A stretch of DNA of 64,000 nt from Planctomycetaceae bacterium (lineage in GTDB: Bacteria > Planctomycetota > Planctomycetia > Gemmatales > Gemmataceae): the NCBI GenBank assembly GCA_013823135.1, contig PNLP01000013.1, positions 62,001 to 126,000 of the forward strand, written 5' to 3'. Numbering within the stretch: position 1 is the first letter of the stretch; each line of letters starts with the position of its first letter. The notes under the pieces were generated by a model. The model had not been told where the DNA came from. It worked only from the letters and a program-made list of their open reading frames with translations, and made no database searches. The position numbers and the translations under genes were made by a program. Of this stretch, positions 1 through 9,381 are shown piece by piece.

Positions 1-933
1 CCCCTCGCCGTCGTACCACGTCAACTTCAGGGTCTTGTCCGCGGTGAACTCGGTGCCGGGGAACTCGTAACTCACCACCGACCACTTGTACCACACTTCC
101 TTGTTCGGCACCGAACCCTCGGCGCGAATCGTCGTTGGCGAGGTGAGGTTCAACGCCGTGAATACAGGGTCGAGGATGTGGCAACCGAAGTCGCCGAGTT
201 GACCGTTCGAGAAGTCCTGCCAGCCACGCCAGTTGAACGAGTGGTACAGCTTGGCCTTGTACGGCCGTTCGGGCGCAACGCCAATCCAGTCGTTCCAGTG
301 GACCTTTTCCGGCACGGGGTCCGTGTCCTTCGGGCGATCGTCGGCGAGAAGCCAGCCCATCTTGCCGGCCTGCCAGGAGTGAACTTCCTTCACCTTCCCG
401 ATGGTGCCGTCGCGAACGACCTTCACGGCGGTGCGATACGCCTCGTGCGATTGAATCTGGTTCCCCATCTGCGTGACGACGTTGTTCTTCTTCGCGGCGA
501 GCCGCATCTGTCGGGCCTCGTAGACCGTGTGGGTCAGCGGCTTCTGGCAGAAGACGTGCTTGCCGAGGGCCATCGCCGGCAGCGAGACCGGTGCATGCAT
601 GTGGTCGGGCGTCGAAACGCTGATGGCGTCGAACTCCTTGGGCTGATCGAGCAACTTGCGCCAGTCGGTGAACGTCTTCGCCGACTTGAACTTTGTGGCG
701 GCCTTGCCGAGGAACGGCTCGCTTTCGTCGATATCGCACAACGCCACAACGGTGACCTTGGGGCTTGCGGAGATGCGCGTGAGGTCGTCCCACCCCTTGC
801 CGCCGACGCCGACCGACGCGAGGCGAAGGTTCTCGTTCGCGCCGAGGACACGCGACCAACTGGCGGCGGTGAGTACGGACGCCGCGCCAACTTGCTGGAG
901 GAAACGCCGCCGCGTGGGAGTGTGGTGAAGCAT
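1..933 (-). CDS. Gfo/Idh/MocA-family oxidoreductase, Tat-exported (partial)
   Basis: The frame opens at ATG 933 and stays open to the window edge, so 311 N-terminal residues are seen and the C-terminus is missing. RRRFLQ at residues 8-13, followed by an Ala-rich stretch, looks like a twin-arginine signal, suggesting export in folded form. VGVGGKG (residues 41-47) is the NAD(P)-binding glycine motif. QKP at 130-132 takes the place of the family's EKP motif, with Gln for Glu. Families of this type oxidise or reduce sugars and inositols; planctomycetes carry many exported paralogues of unknown substrate. It follows the glycerol-dehydrogenase-like gene on the same strand after 228 bp that hold a large palindrome, so it probably has its own promoter. 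Confidence 0.85.
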   Translation of the reverse strand, partial: MLHHTPTRRRFLQQVGAASVLTAASWSRVLGANENLRLASVGVGGKGWDDLTRISASPKVTVVALCDIDESEPFLGKAATKFKSAKTFTDWRKLLDQPKEFDAISVSTPDHMHAPVSLPAMALGKHVFCQKPLTHTVYEARQMRLAAKKNNVVTQMGNQIQSHEAYRTAVKVVRDGTIGKVKEVHSWQAGKMGWLLADDRPKDTDPVPEKVHWNDWIGVAPERPYKAKLYHSFNWRGWQDFSNGQLGDFGCHILDPVFTALNLTSPTTIRAEGSVPNKEVWYKWSVVSYEFPGTEFTADKTLKLTWYDGEG

Positions 934-1017
934 GGAGAAACCTGAGATGAGGGTGATGGAGGGCTAATGCAGAATGTACCCGTCGCCGGGCGCGAGAGCA
1001 ACAACTGAGGGTTTGCT

Positions 1018-1150
1018 GGCGAGCGGGGGTGCGTCAGCCCCCCGAGTGCGAGACCCAAAGCGAAGACCGGACGCCGTCGTCTTCGGTTTCGGAGTCTGCG
1101 TCGTTCGTAGTTGGCCTCGCACTCGGGGGGCTGACGCACCCCCGCTCGCC
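1018..1150. repeat. Intergenic palindrome, GGCGAGC-tip family (long-loop member)
   Basis: Arms 1018-1052 and 1116-1150 are perfect 35-bp inverted repeats separated by 63 bp. Both tips read GGCGAGC/GCTCGCC and the inner part carries GGGGGTGCGT and CCCCCCGAG. Near-identical arms recur at 25955-26031, 50689-50763 and 60767-60842. It lies between two minus-strand genes and could fold into a very stable hairpin, but the loop is far longer than in a normal terminator. Confidence 0.85.
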
Positions 1151-1161
1151 AAAAGCTGAAG

Positions 1162-2280
1162 TCAACTGCGTTGCGTTGCTTTTGCTGCACGACCGAGGGC
1201 GTCGGCGGCGCGGATCGCGTCGGCCACTGCCGATGGGGTGACGACGAACGGCAGGTTGTGGATCGTTTCCCCGGCGGCGCACGCGCGAACCGCGATCTGC
1301 TCGATCACTCCGGGTTTGGGCGACGTGAGCCCGATCTCGGCCAGGGTCGTGGGCAAGCCGACCGCGTCGCAGAACCCAATCAGTTCGTCAATGACCGGTT
1401 GCGGTCGGCCCTCCAGCACGAGTTGCACGAGCGTGCCGAACGCGACCTTCTCGCCGTGCAGGTAGTCGTGGGTCTCGGGGGCCGCGGTCATGCCGTTGTG
1501 GACCGCGTGGGCGGCGGCGAGGCCGCTCGACTCGAAGCCGAGCCCGGAGAGGAGCGTGTTCGCCTCGGCGACCCGTTCCAGTGCCGGCGTCACCGCCTTC
1601 GCTTCCAGCGCACGCAGCGCGGCCACGCCGTCGGCCAGCACGGTTCGGTAGCACAACTCGGCCAGTGCCAGGGCGGCGAGCGTCGTCGTGCCGCCCCGCA
1701 TGTTCTTCCGGCGGGCGTCGGCACACGTCTTGGCTTCAAAGTACGTCGAGAGCGCGTCACCCATGCCGGCCACGAACAACCGCGGCGGGCTCTGCGCGAC
1801 CACCTGCGTGTCGACGAGAACGAGTTCCGGGTTCCGGCGGTAGAAGCGGTACTCCTGGAAGACGCCGTCGTCGGTGTAGATCACGGAGAGGGCGCTGCAC
1901 GGCGCGTCCGTCGAGACGACCGTGGGGCAGCACACCACCGGGAGGTGCAGGGCGTCGGCCGCGGCGCGAGTGGCGTCGAGCACCTTCCCGCCGCCGGCCC
2001 CGATGACCACCGCGGCCCCGAACTTCTTGGCCTCGGCCGCGATCCGGTCAATCTCGGAGACGGACGATTCACCTGCGAACAGGTGAACGGAGTAGGCGAT
2101 TCCCGCGGCCTGAAACGTCCGCTCCCAGACGGGTGCGAGGAGTTTGGCCGCACTCGCGCCGGCGACCACGAGCGCTGGCCCCGTCAGGCCGACGGTCTGC
2201 ATCTCACGCCCGAGGGATTCGGTGGCATCTTTACCCTGCACGTACCGAGCGGGCGCGGTGAACACGGCGAGCATTGGCAC
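1162..2280 (-). CDS. Glycerol dehydrogenase-like iron/zinc-dependent alcohol dehydrogenase
   Basis: The 372-residue length is normal for the GldA family. GAGGGK near residues 94-99 is the NAD-binding turn. D175 (GMGDAL), H258 (AAHAVHNG) and H275 (YLHGEK) match the three metal ligands of glycerol dehydrogenase. The expected reaction is NAD-dependent oxidation of glycerol or another polyol in the cytoplasm. The same superfamily contains glycerol-1-phosphate dehydrogenase, and the substrate cannot be settled from sequence alone. The start is only 15 bp after the stop of the acyltransferase/ligase fusion, so the two are very likely co-transcribed. That context makes a role in glycerolipid backbone supply attractive but unproven. 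Confidence 0.85.
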   Translation of the reverse strand: MPMLAVFTAPARYVQGKDATESLGREMQTVGLTGPALVVAGASAAKLLAPVWERTFQAAGIAYSVHLFAGESSVSEIDRIAAEAKKFGAAVVIGAGGGKVLDATRAAADALHLPVVCCPTVVSTDAPCSALSVIYTDDGVFQEYRFYRRNPELVLVDTQVVAQSPPRLFVAGMGDALSTYFEAKTCADARRKNMRGGTTTLAALALAELCYRTVLADGVAALRALEAKAVTPALERVAEANTLLSGLGFESSGLAAAHAVHNGMTAAPETHDYLHGEKVAFGTLVQLVLEGRPQPVIDELIGFCDAVGLPTTLAEIGLTSPKPGVIEQIAVRACAAGETIHNLPFVVTPSAVADAIRAADALGRAAKATQRS

Positions 2281-2295
2281 TATCTCCGGGGCGGC

Positions 2296-4989
2296 TTACG
2301 TATTCTGAGCAATCATTCCCCGAAGCACTTTGTAGTCCGTCTTGCCGGTGCCGAGCACGGGAATCGCGTCGATCTTCTTCACCTCGTCGAGCCGCATCAC
2401 GCCGCGGAACCCTTCCTTCACCAGCACCGCGTTCGCATCCTTCAGGGGAATGTCCTGCGTCGTGAACAGCACCACACGCCGCCCGCCGCCGGGGATCTCG
2501 ACGCCCTCCACGGCCACACGCGGGCCGGTGTCCACGGGTGGGTAGAGCTTCGTGAATGGTTCCTCCAGCGCTGGGAGCGAGATCATCTCGCCGCCCGCCT
2601 TCAGGAATCGCTTCAGCCGACCGTGGAACACGATGTAGCCGTCCTCGTCGAGCGCCGCGAGGTCGCCGGTCACGTACCACCGCTTGCCGTTCAGCTCGCG
2701 GAATGGCGATTCGACACCATCGCCGAGGTAACCCGGGAACACCGTGGGTGCCGAGACCAGCAACATTCCCCGCGAGTCGGCGGGCAAGACCTGGTCGGTT
2801 TCGAGGTCGATCACGCACACTTCGACGCCCGGCAGCGGCTTCCCGATCGTGCCACGCTTGGTGGCGTCCACGGGGTTCACCGACACGCACGGGCCGCACT
2901 CGGTCACGCCGTACCCTTCCAGCACGGTGGCCCGCGGCGCGAGATGCGCCACGCGGTCGAACAACTCGTCCGGGCAGCGCTCGGCACCCACAACGAGGAT
3001 TCGCAGCGAGTCGAGATCGCCCGGCTTGCAGCGACTCAGGATGAACCCGAGGAATGTCGGCGTCGTGATGAGGATGGTTGGCTTGTACCCTGCCGCCTTG
3101 CGGGCGAGGGCCGAGGCATCGGTCGGGTCCGGGTGATGGACCACTTTCGCGCCGGCGAGCACCGGGAACAGGCTCGCGATGGTCAGCCCGAATGAGTGGA
3201 ACATCGGCAGGAACCCGAGCACGGAATCGGCCCGCGTGAGTTTCTGCGGCGGTACCGCGGCCCGCTGGTCGGCAATGATGTTCGCGTGCGTCAGCGGCAC
3301 GGCCTTCGGAGCCTTCTCGGAACCGGACGTAAACAGTACCACGGCGGGGCGTTGCGGATCGTTAGCCAAACGTGCGAGCGTCTTGCGACGGAGCGAACTC
3401 CCGAACCACCGCACGGCAAGCAGTCGCTTCACCAACTCGAACTTGCCCACCGTGCGTTTGAGATCTTCGAGGAAGACGAACTCGCTCCCCGGCACCGCGA
3501 TGTGCGTGCGGTCGATGAATGCCTTGGAGGTCACGACGTGGGACAGCTTTGTGAGCTTAGATGCGTGTTCGAGGTTGGCTGGCCCGGTGGTCCAGTTCAA
3601 CGCAATGGGCAACTTCCCCGCGAGGTGCAGGCCGAGGAACGCGATATCCGCCCCGACCGACGCCGGAAGCAGCAAGCCGACGTTCTCACCGGGGAGGTCG
3701 CGGAACCGTTGGGCCATCGTCAGGCTGGCGATGAGCAGGCGTTCGTAAGTGAGCGCTCCAGCGATGTCGTCCGCAACGGCCACGTCCTTGGGATGTGCGG
3801 CGGCGCGGTTCAGGAAGGCTTCGGGGATCGTTTCGCCCAGGATCACGAACGGACGGGTGTCGGATGGGGGACGGAACCACAACTCGGGCGGCGGCTTCGG
3901 CGGCCCCTTGTCGAGCAACCCTTCCGCGAGTGCCCAGAGTTCGCCGATCGTCGTAGGGACCGTATCGCCGCTGAACCCGAACCGCTGCTCGACTTCGAGG
4001 GTAACCTCGGTGGCTTCCAGGCTATCAATTCCGAGTTGCGAGAACGTGGTTTCGGGTTGGTTCTCGCTATCGGTCAGCGGGCGTTTGAGTTTCTCCGTGA
4101 GGAACTCCGCGATGGTCGCCTTTGTCGCGGGCTTCACGCCCGACAGGTCGATTCCGGTGCCGACCAGTGGCGGGGGAAACTCATAGGTGCGCGGGCCAAA
4201 CGCGAAGTGGTACGGCACGAACGTGGGTGTCTCCGGGGCACCGACGTTGTACCACGCTTCGAGCCAGGGATTGATCGCGTCGCGTCTCGGTTCCGGTCGC
4301 TCGCCGGGGCCGAACGCTTCGAGGTGCATCGTGATCTTGCGACGTGGCGTGAAGAACACGAGGTTCGATAGCAGAATCCGGATGCCACGGAGGAGGCGCG
4401 ACATGAGAGGCGGGCGGGTTCGCGTGTACGCCCAACTGAAGGAACTCCCCCACAGCCCGCGTGTGCGAACGAGCACGACCGTGGCATTTGGCACCGCCTT
4501 GAGCACGTCGGCTGTCGTGCGGGCGGCGCCGAGCACATCCGAGCCATCGCGGGAGAGCGTGCCCGATGGCCACAGCACGACGTTCTCGCCGGCCTTCAGT
4601 GCCTCGATGACGGCGTTCACGGCCCCCTCGGTGCGTTGCCGGGCTTCGGCGCTGGCACGATCGAGATCGGGCACCTTGATTGCTCGAAGGAACCACGCGA
4701 ACGGCCCCAAAACCGGGTTCTCGAAGTTCGTTTCGAGGAGCATCGGCCGCATCCGGAACGTGCCCCACAGAGCGCGAAGCACGTTCGGCGGGTCCATGTA
4801 GGCCGGGTGGCTCGGCAGAATCAGATACGGGCCGGGCTTCTTCAAAGCGTCCGCGATGCCGGTGACCTGAATGCGATATCGAAGGCCGAGAAGGGCTCGG
4901 GCGAACAGTAAGAGGAACCACTGGAAAGGAAGGAGCATGAACGCCTCATCGACGCGGAGAGCCACAGTGGGTGGCGGTGTCCCCGGCAT
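2296..4989 (-). CDS. PlsC acyltransferase - acyl carrier protein - AMP-ligase fusion
   Basis: This 897-residue protein has three domains. Residues 20-240 are PlsC-like, with a hydrophobic segment at 18-36, the H61-x4-D66 catalytic motif (HPAYMD) and WPSGTLSR at 140-147 in the position of FPEGTRSR. Residues 285-370 form an acyl carrier domain with LGIDSLE, where S323 is the phosphopantetheine site. Residues 390-890 are an acyl-activating enzyme with LFTSGSEKAPKAV, GYGVTECGP, TGDLAALDEDG and the catalytic-Lys motif GTGKTDYK. It resembles Aas (lysophospholipid acyltransferase/acyl-ACP synthetase) with an ACP inserted in the middle. It probably activates fatty acids, loads them on its own ACP and acylates a glycerolipid at the membrane. 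ATG 4938 (residue 18, GAGG upstream) is an alternative start. Confidence 0.88.
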   Translation of the reverse strand: MPGTPPPTVALRVDEAFMLLPFQWFLLLFARALLGLRYRIQVTGIADALKKPGPYLILPSHPAYMDPPNVLRALWGTFRMRPMLLETNFENPVLGPFAWFLRAIKVPDLDRASAEARQRTEGAVNAVIEALKAGENVVLWPSGTLSRDGSDVLGAARTTADVLKAVPNATVVLVRTRGLWGSSFSWAYTRTRPPLMSRLLRGIRILLSNLVFFTPRRKITMHLEAFGPGERPEPRRDAINPWLEAWYNVGAPETPTFVPYHFAFGPRTYEFPPPLVGTGIDLSGVKPATKATIAEFLTEKLKRPLTDSENQPETTFSQLGIDSLEATEVTLEVEQRFGFSGDTVPTTIGELWALAEGLLDKGPPKPPPELWFRPPSDTRPFVILGETIPEAFLNRAAAHPKDVAVADDIAGALTYERLLIASLTMAQRFRDLPGENVGLLLPASVGADIAFLGLHLAGKLPIALNWTTGPANLEHASKLTKLSHVVTSKAFIDRTHIAVPGSEFVFLEDLKRTVGKFELVKRLLAVRWFGSSLRRKTLARLANDPQRPAVVLFTSGSEKAPKAVPLTHANIIADQRAAVPPQKLTRADSVLGFLPMFHSFGLTIASLFPVLAGAKVVHHPDPTDASALARKAAGYKPTILITTPTFLGFILSRCKPGDLDSLRILVVGAERCPDELFDRVAHLAPRATVLEGYGVTECGPCVSVNPVDATKRGTIGKPLPGVEVCVIDLETDQVLPADSRGMLLVSAPTVFPGYLGDGVESPFRELNGKRWYVTGDLAALDEDGYIVFHGRLKRFLKAGGEMISLPALEEPFTKLYPPVDTGPRVAVEGVEIPGGGRRVVLFTTQDIPLKDANAVLVKEGFRGVMRLDEVKKIDAIPVLGTGKTDYKVLRGMIAQNT

Positions 4990-5062
4990 CTTACTGTTAA
5001 GCGGGTGCAGATTGGAACCTCACCCGGAAAGCCGGGTGCCCCTGCATTTTTTTGGCGAGCTT

Positions 5063-5132
5063 GGGAGGGCGAGGCTCCTGCCGAGCCGTTTTCGTGGGAG
5101 AAATCACGGCTCGGCAGGAGCCTCGCCCTCCC
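5063..5132. repeat. Intergenic palindrome upstream of kinase gene
   Basis: Arms 5063-5088 and 5107-5132 are perfect 26-bp inverted repeats (GGGAGGGCGAGGCTCC at the outer part) with an 18-bp loop. Just outside, TTGGCGAGC at 5052-5060 and GTGCCAAAA at 5135-5142 form a degenerate version of the GGCGAGC tips seen in other palindromes of this window. It lies between divergent genes (lipid enzyme on minus, kinase on plus), so it is not a simple terminator. Confidence 0.8.
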
Positions 5133-5234
5133 AGTGCCAAAATCCCCAGGGACACCCCGGAAAGCCAGCCGAGGCTACGACATGCAAACGCTTCAGCCGT
5201 TCCTCCGGAAGCCCGAACTCGTTATCATTCTGAC

Positions 5235-8200
5235 ATGCCGACAAAAAATCCGAACGCTGACCCGTCGAGGGGCACGCAACCGGAGCCATCGCACCACAAC
5301 CACGCGGATGTTGAGGGTACTCTACCCCAACAAGCCGCCGACATGTCATGCCCTGGAACCATCGGGCAGGATGCGCTCGAGGCCGAGAACGCCGCCGCAA
5401 TGTCGGGAGAGCCCGCTGCGCCCTGGGTTCCCAAGATCCCGGGCTACGAGATCGAAGGCGAACTCGGGCGGGGCGGCATGGGCGTCGTTTACAAGGCGAC
5501 CCACCTCCGATTCAGTCGCCAGGCCGCGATCAAGATGTTGCTCGGCGGCCAATATGCCGACCCGCTGGCCAGGGTGCGGTTCCTCGTCGAGGCGGAGGCG
5601 GTCGCCCAGCTCTGCCACCCGAACATTGTCAGCGTTCACGAATTCGGCCAGCACGACGGTCAGCCATTCTTCGCCCTGGAGTACGTGAACGGCGGCACCC
5701 TCGCCTCGAAGCTGGCAAAAGATGGCCCGTTCCCACCTCGTGACGCGGCGTCGATGATCGCAAAACTGGCCGACGCGATGGCGTCGGCCCACGCCAAGGG
5801 AATCGTTCACCGGGATCTGAAGCCCGCGAACGTGCTGCTGACTGCCTGCGGCGAGCCGAAGATCGCAGACTTTGGACTGGCAAAAGTCGGGACATCGGAC
5901 ATGACCGCCACCGGGGCCGTCATGGGCACGCCGAGCTACATGAGCCCGGAACAGGCAGCAGGAAAGACCAAGGAAATCGGCACGTCCACGGACATCTACG
6001 CCCTTGGGGCCATCCTGTACGAGTTGTTGATCGGTCGCCCTACGTTCCGCGGCGACACCGCCATGGACACGATCCGGTACGTGCTGACCCAGGACCCGGT
6101 CCGACCGCGTTCAGCCGATCGGAAGATCCCGCGTGACCTCGAAACCATCTGCCTGAAGTGCCTGGAGAAGAACCCGAAGAAACGGTACGCCACCGCAGCG
6201 GAACTGGGCGAAGACCTCCGCGCGTATCTGGCCGGCTTGCCCATCTCGGCTCGCCCCGTGGGATCGGTCGAACGCTTGCTCAAGTGGGGGAAACGCCATC
6301 CGGGGCGTGCGGCCGCGGCCATCGCAGGGGTGGTGTTCGTGATCGCGGCCGGGATCACGGCGATCCAGGTCGAGCGAACCCTCGTCCAGCAACAACTCCT
6401 CGCGGCACGGCAGCGAGCCGACGACCGGGTTGCAGCCGTCAAGGAACTGACCGAGGTCACACGCCAAAAAGAACGCGCCGCGCGTGCGGATTCGCTTGTG
6501 CAATCCCTCAGTGCGGCAGACACGGAGGTCGTACCCCGACTCCTCAACGACCTGAAGGAATACTCGGACCTGACAGGCGTGAAGCTCCGAGAACTGGCGA
6601 CCCAGCCCGTGACCACCAAGCCGGGACTTCACGCGAGGCTCGCGCTCCTCGGGGCCGAGCCGGAACGGGCCGGTCAACTGGCCGAGTACATTCCCACATG
6701 CCGCCCAGAGGAACTCCTCCCGATCCGCGAACTGCTCAAGCCTTATGCCGCGGCTGTAGCTCCTGGGCTGTGGGGCGTGCTCGCGGATCGGCGAGACGCG
6801 ATCGGGAAACGAGTGCGAGCAACGGCGGCTCTGGCCGGGCTCACGCCTAACGACACACGATGGGTCGAGGTCGCGCCGGCGGTCGTCGAGTATTTGGTGC
6901 GAGAGAACCCCCTGGAGGCTGTGGTCTGGGCCAACGCTCTGGAGCCGATTCGTCTCCACCTGCTGCCACATCTGTTGAAGCGGTACCCCGAATCACGGCT
7001 GCGAATGAAGTCGGGTAAGCTGGAAGAGCAGGAACTGGTGGCCGAGGCGTCGGGGTTCGACATGACGGCGAACCTGCTGACCCGCTACGCCGCGGACCGA
7101 CCCGCCGAACTCGCCCAACTGGCGATGATCGCGGACTCTCGCCATCACAGACTGTTCTTCCCCGAGATTCGAGCGGACAGGGCCGACATTATCCCCGTGC
7201 TGCAAAATGAACTCGGCAAGCACGCGAGCACCGACTGGACCGCGACCACGAGCGGGCGAGTCCCGTTTAATGCGGCGGTCGGGGCTGTCGCCGGTGTCGT
7301 CGTGGAGCGGGTGGTTACCATTCCGGACGTGGTTGAACGCACTCTGGCACGGCGAAAAGCCAATGCGGCTGCCGGGCTCTTCAAACTGGGTGAGACGGAT
7401 CCCGTTTGGCCGCTGCTAAGGTTTCCCGCGAACGGTGATCCGACACTCCGCAGCTACCTCGTCCAGCGACTGGCCGCCATCGAAGCGGACCCCGTGACGC
7501 TCATCGAGCGACTCCACACCGAGACGGACGGCTCGGCTCGGCGAGCCATTCTGATTGCGCTAGGCGACTACACACCGTTCGCGATCCCCATCATCAAGCG
7601 GGAAGTTTTCATCGCGACACTGCTCGCCCAGTATCGTTCCGACCCGGACTCCGGGGTACATTCGGCCATCGACTGGCTACTCCGGCGGCGCTGGGGGCGG
7701 GCGGATGCCGTGGCGAAGATCGACGTGGAACTGGCTGCGGGCGCAGCGATTGCACGGCTGGCGAAACTCGACAAGGACTGGTTCGTGAACCGCGACGGTC
7801 ACACCTTCGCGGTGGTTCGAGGGCCAGTTGAGTTCATAATGGGTTCGCAAGTCACCGTGCCTGGGCGGGTTGCGGAGAACGAGCCAGCTCGACGGAGGCA
7901 AATCGACCGGTCGTTCGCGGTGGCGACCAAGGAAGTCACGGTCGAACAGTTCCTCCTGTTTCGGCCCGACCACTACTGGGTGGAGCGTTATAGTCCGGAT
8001 CGGGACTCGCCTGTGGTCGCGGTTCGCATGTACGGTGCGGCAGCCTATTGCAACTGGCTCAGCAAACGGGAGGGGATTCCCGAGGATCAGTGGTGTTATC
8101 TGCCAAACAAGGACGGTGAATACACGGAGGGAATGACGATCAAGCCCGGCCACCTTGCGTTGACCGGATACCGGTTGCCGACCGAAGTGGAATGGGAATA

Positions 8201-8588
8201 TGCCTGCCGGGCGGGTTCAAATGTGGCGAGATTCTACGGGCGGTCGGAGGAGATGTTACCGCGATACGCATGGTACGACAAAAACGCCGACGACCGCGCC
8301 TGGCCCGTGGGGCTCTTGCGGCCCAACGACCTGGGACTGTTCGACATGCTGGGAAACGCAATGGAGTGGGTGGAGGATGTGTGCCTCCTCTCTGCCGATC
8401 AGGTTCTGGACGTGGAGCATAAGGGGCATCTGGAGATCAACGAGCAAGCGAGCCGCTTACTTCGTGGTGGCTCGTTCGACGGGACGCCGTATCTTCTCAG
8501 GAGTGGGGATCGCCTGGCCATTGTGCGGCCATCGAACCGCAATAATAACAACGGTTTTCGCATCGCCAGAACAATGCCGATGCCCTGA
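5235..8588 (+). CDS. Ser/Thr protein kinase with C-terminal formylglycine-generating-enzyme-like domain
   Basis: The protein has 1117 residues from ATG 5235; upstream in-frame codons run through a palindrome and are rejected. The kinase domain spans about 70-335: GRGGMGVVYKA, Lys100, HRDLKPAN (D194), DFG 212-214 and GTPSYMSPEQ, all intact. A transmembrane helix follows at about 358-378. Residues 380-850 are helical with no recognised domain. Residues about 860-1115 match the FGE-sulfatase/SUMF1 fold: FIMGS, YRLPTEVEWEYACRAG, GLFDMLGNAMEWVEDV, LLRGGSF and NGFRIAR. The kinase should face the cytoplasm and the FGE-like domain the other side. Such domains often bind ligands rather than convert cysteine, so a sensory output-input pair is inferred. 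The gene is apparently monocistronic. Confidence 0.9.
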   Translation: MPTKNPNADPSRGTQPEPSHHNHADVEGTLPQQAADMSCPGTIGQDALEAENAAAMSGEPAAPWVPKIPGYEIEGELGRGGMGVVYKATHLRFSRQAAIKMLLGGQYADPLARVRFLVEAEAVAQLCHPNIVSVHEFGQHDGQPFFALEYVNGGTLASKLAKDGPFPPRDAASMIAKLADAMASAHAKGIVHRDLKPANVLLTACGEPKIADFGLAKVGTSDMTATGAVMGTPSYMSPEQAAGKTKEIGTSTDIYALGAILYELLIGRPTFRGDTAMDTIRYVLTQDPVRPRSADRKIPRDLETICLKCLEKNPKKRYATAAELGEDLRAYLAGLPISARPVGSVERLLKWGKRHPGRAAAAIAGVVFVIAAGITAIQVERTLVQQQLLAARQRADDRVAAVKELTEVTRQKERAARADSLVQSLSAADTEVVPRLLNDLKEYSDLTGVKLRELATQPVTTKPGLHARLALLGAEPERAGQLAEYIPTCRPEELLPIRELLKPYAAAVAPGLWGVLADRRDAIGKRVRATAALAGLTPNDTRWVEVAPAVVEYLVRENPLEAVVWANALEPIRLHLLPHLLKRYPESRLRMKSGKLEEQELVAEASGFDMTANLLTRYAADRPAELAQLAMIADSRHHRLFFPEIRADRADIIPVLQNELGKHASTDWTATTSGRVPFNAAVGAVAGVVVERVVTIPDVVERTLARRKANAAAGLFKLGETDPVWPLLRFPANGDPTLRSYLVQRLAAIEADPVTLIERLHTETDGSARRAILIALGDYTPFAIPIIKREVFIATLLAQYRSDPDSGVHSAIDWLLRRRWGRADAVAKIDVELAAGAAIARLAKLDKDWFVNRDGHTFAVVRGPVEFIMGSQVTVPGRVAENEPARRRQIDRSFAVATKEVTVEQFLLFRPDHYWVERYSPDRDSPVVAVRMYGAAAYCNWLSKREGIPEDQWCYLPNKDGEYTEGMTIKPGHLALTGYRLPTEVEWEYACRAGSNVARFYGRSEEMLPRYAWYDKNADDRAWPVGLLRPNDLGLFDMLGNAMEWVEDVCLLSADQVLDVEHKGHLEINEQASRLLRGGSFDGTPYLLRSGDRLAIVRPSNRNNNNGFRIARTMPMP

Positions 8589-8605
8589 CAAAACGGGTTG
8601 TTGAA

Positions 8606-8953
8606 TCAGGCAGACCTGGCAACGCTCGACTGGTTCGGCGGCCAGACGACATGCCAGTTGCGGTCGTCCGGGTCGAGCTTGTTGCGAGTCTCAAGGACAA
8701 CGGTTGCACGCCCCAGAAGCCCGGAACGGGACAGAACATCCTTCGCGACGTTCAATGCGGAGGTAGGATCGGGGATGTTTGCGAGGTGGAGTTTGGTGTG
8801 GGAAGTGTCGGTTTCACTTCCAACGCACTCACCCGCACCAACCGCCGCCAGTGCGACTGTCAGTTCTCGCTCTAGCCGAACGCGGAGGTCAAACTCCTCG
8901 TCCGTCCCGAAAGCGACCGAAACAGGTAGCTGGACAATCATGCCTGCCGTCAT
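8606..8953 (-). CDS. Hypothetical protein, 115 aa
   Basis: The start at ATG 8953 is chosen because GGAGG sits 7 bp upstream; an open extension to 8998 has no ribosome site. No family is recognised. The protein is soluble and acidic in the middle (ELTVALAAVGAGE), has no signal peptide or membrane segment, and ends in WHVVWPPNQSSVARSA. Its end converges with the kinase gene end, 17 bp apart. Codon use is G/C-ending like the neighbours, which supports real coding. Confidence 0.6.
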   Translation of the reverse strand: MTAGMIVQLPVSVAFGTDEEFDLRVRLERELTVALAAVGAGECVGSETDTSHTKLHLANIPDPTSALNVAKDVLSRSGLLGRATVVLETRNKLDPDDRNWHVVWPPNQSSVARSA

Positions 8954-9381
8954 GAGATTCCTCCGTGGGAGAGGACGAGCGGGGGCGTGATAGTTCAATT
9001 ATGAAGATACCCTGTGGAGCGGATGAAGGGAAGACGCCGGCGTGGAGAATTCTGGAACCACTTCGCTCACCTGAACAGTTCTTCGGGCCGGGCAACATGG
9101 ATGGTTCACACGACCACAGATTGCCGTTGAGCCGGATCGGCGGTTGTTTGAACTTTGGCCTCAATGTTGGGCGGAACAGTCCCAAAAACGAGTGCGGAAA
9201 ATCAGGAGGATGTCGTCCTGCCTCCCTGAGTTTGCCCATCAACTCGACCTTCCTGCAGGATTCCTGGATAGGTGCTCAATTCTCACATACGCTGCACTCC
9301 CTGAAACAGAGCGAGGGCTACGCGAACGGTCGTTTCACGAATCGGTTCACAATTTGCGATTAAAGCGAGGATAGCCGCGAT
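8954..9381. other. 428-bp gap without a convincing gene
   Basis: The stretch lies between the S41 homologue and the small unknown gene, both on the minus strand. On the plus strand a frame is open from 9075 to 9374 with a possible TTG start at 9144. Its codon choice is unlike the strongly G/C-ending local genes and no ribosome site precedes it. It could be a remnant of a lost gene; nothing else is visible. Confidence 0.4.

Noticed and set aside
1171..3195. A 674-codon open frame on the plus strand
   Set aside because: It is antisense to the dehydrogenase and lipid-enzyme genes. High G/C codon use on one strand keeps the opposite frame open. The translation is Arg/His-rich with no motif.
9075..9374. 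A 100-codon plus-strand frame as a gene
   Set aside because: No ribosome site, unusual codon choice and no recognised family; kept only as a possible remnant.
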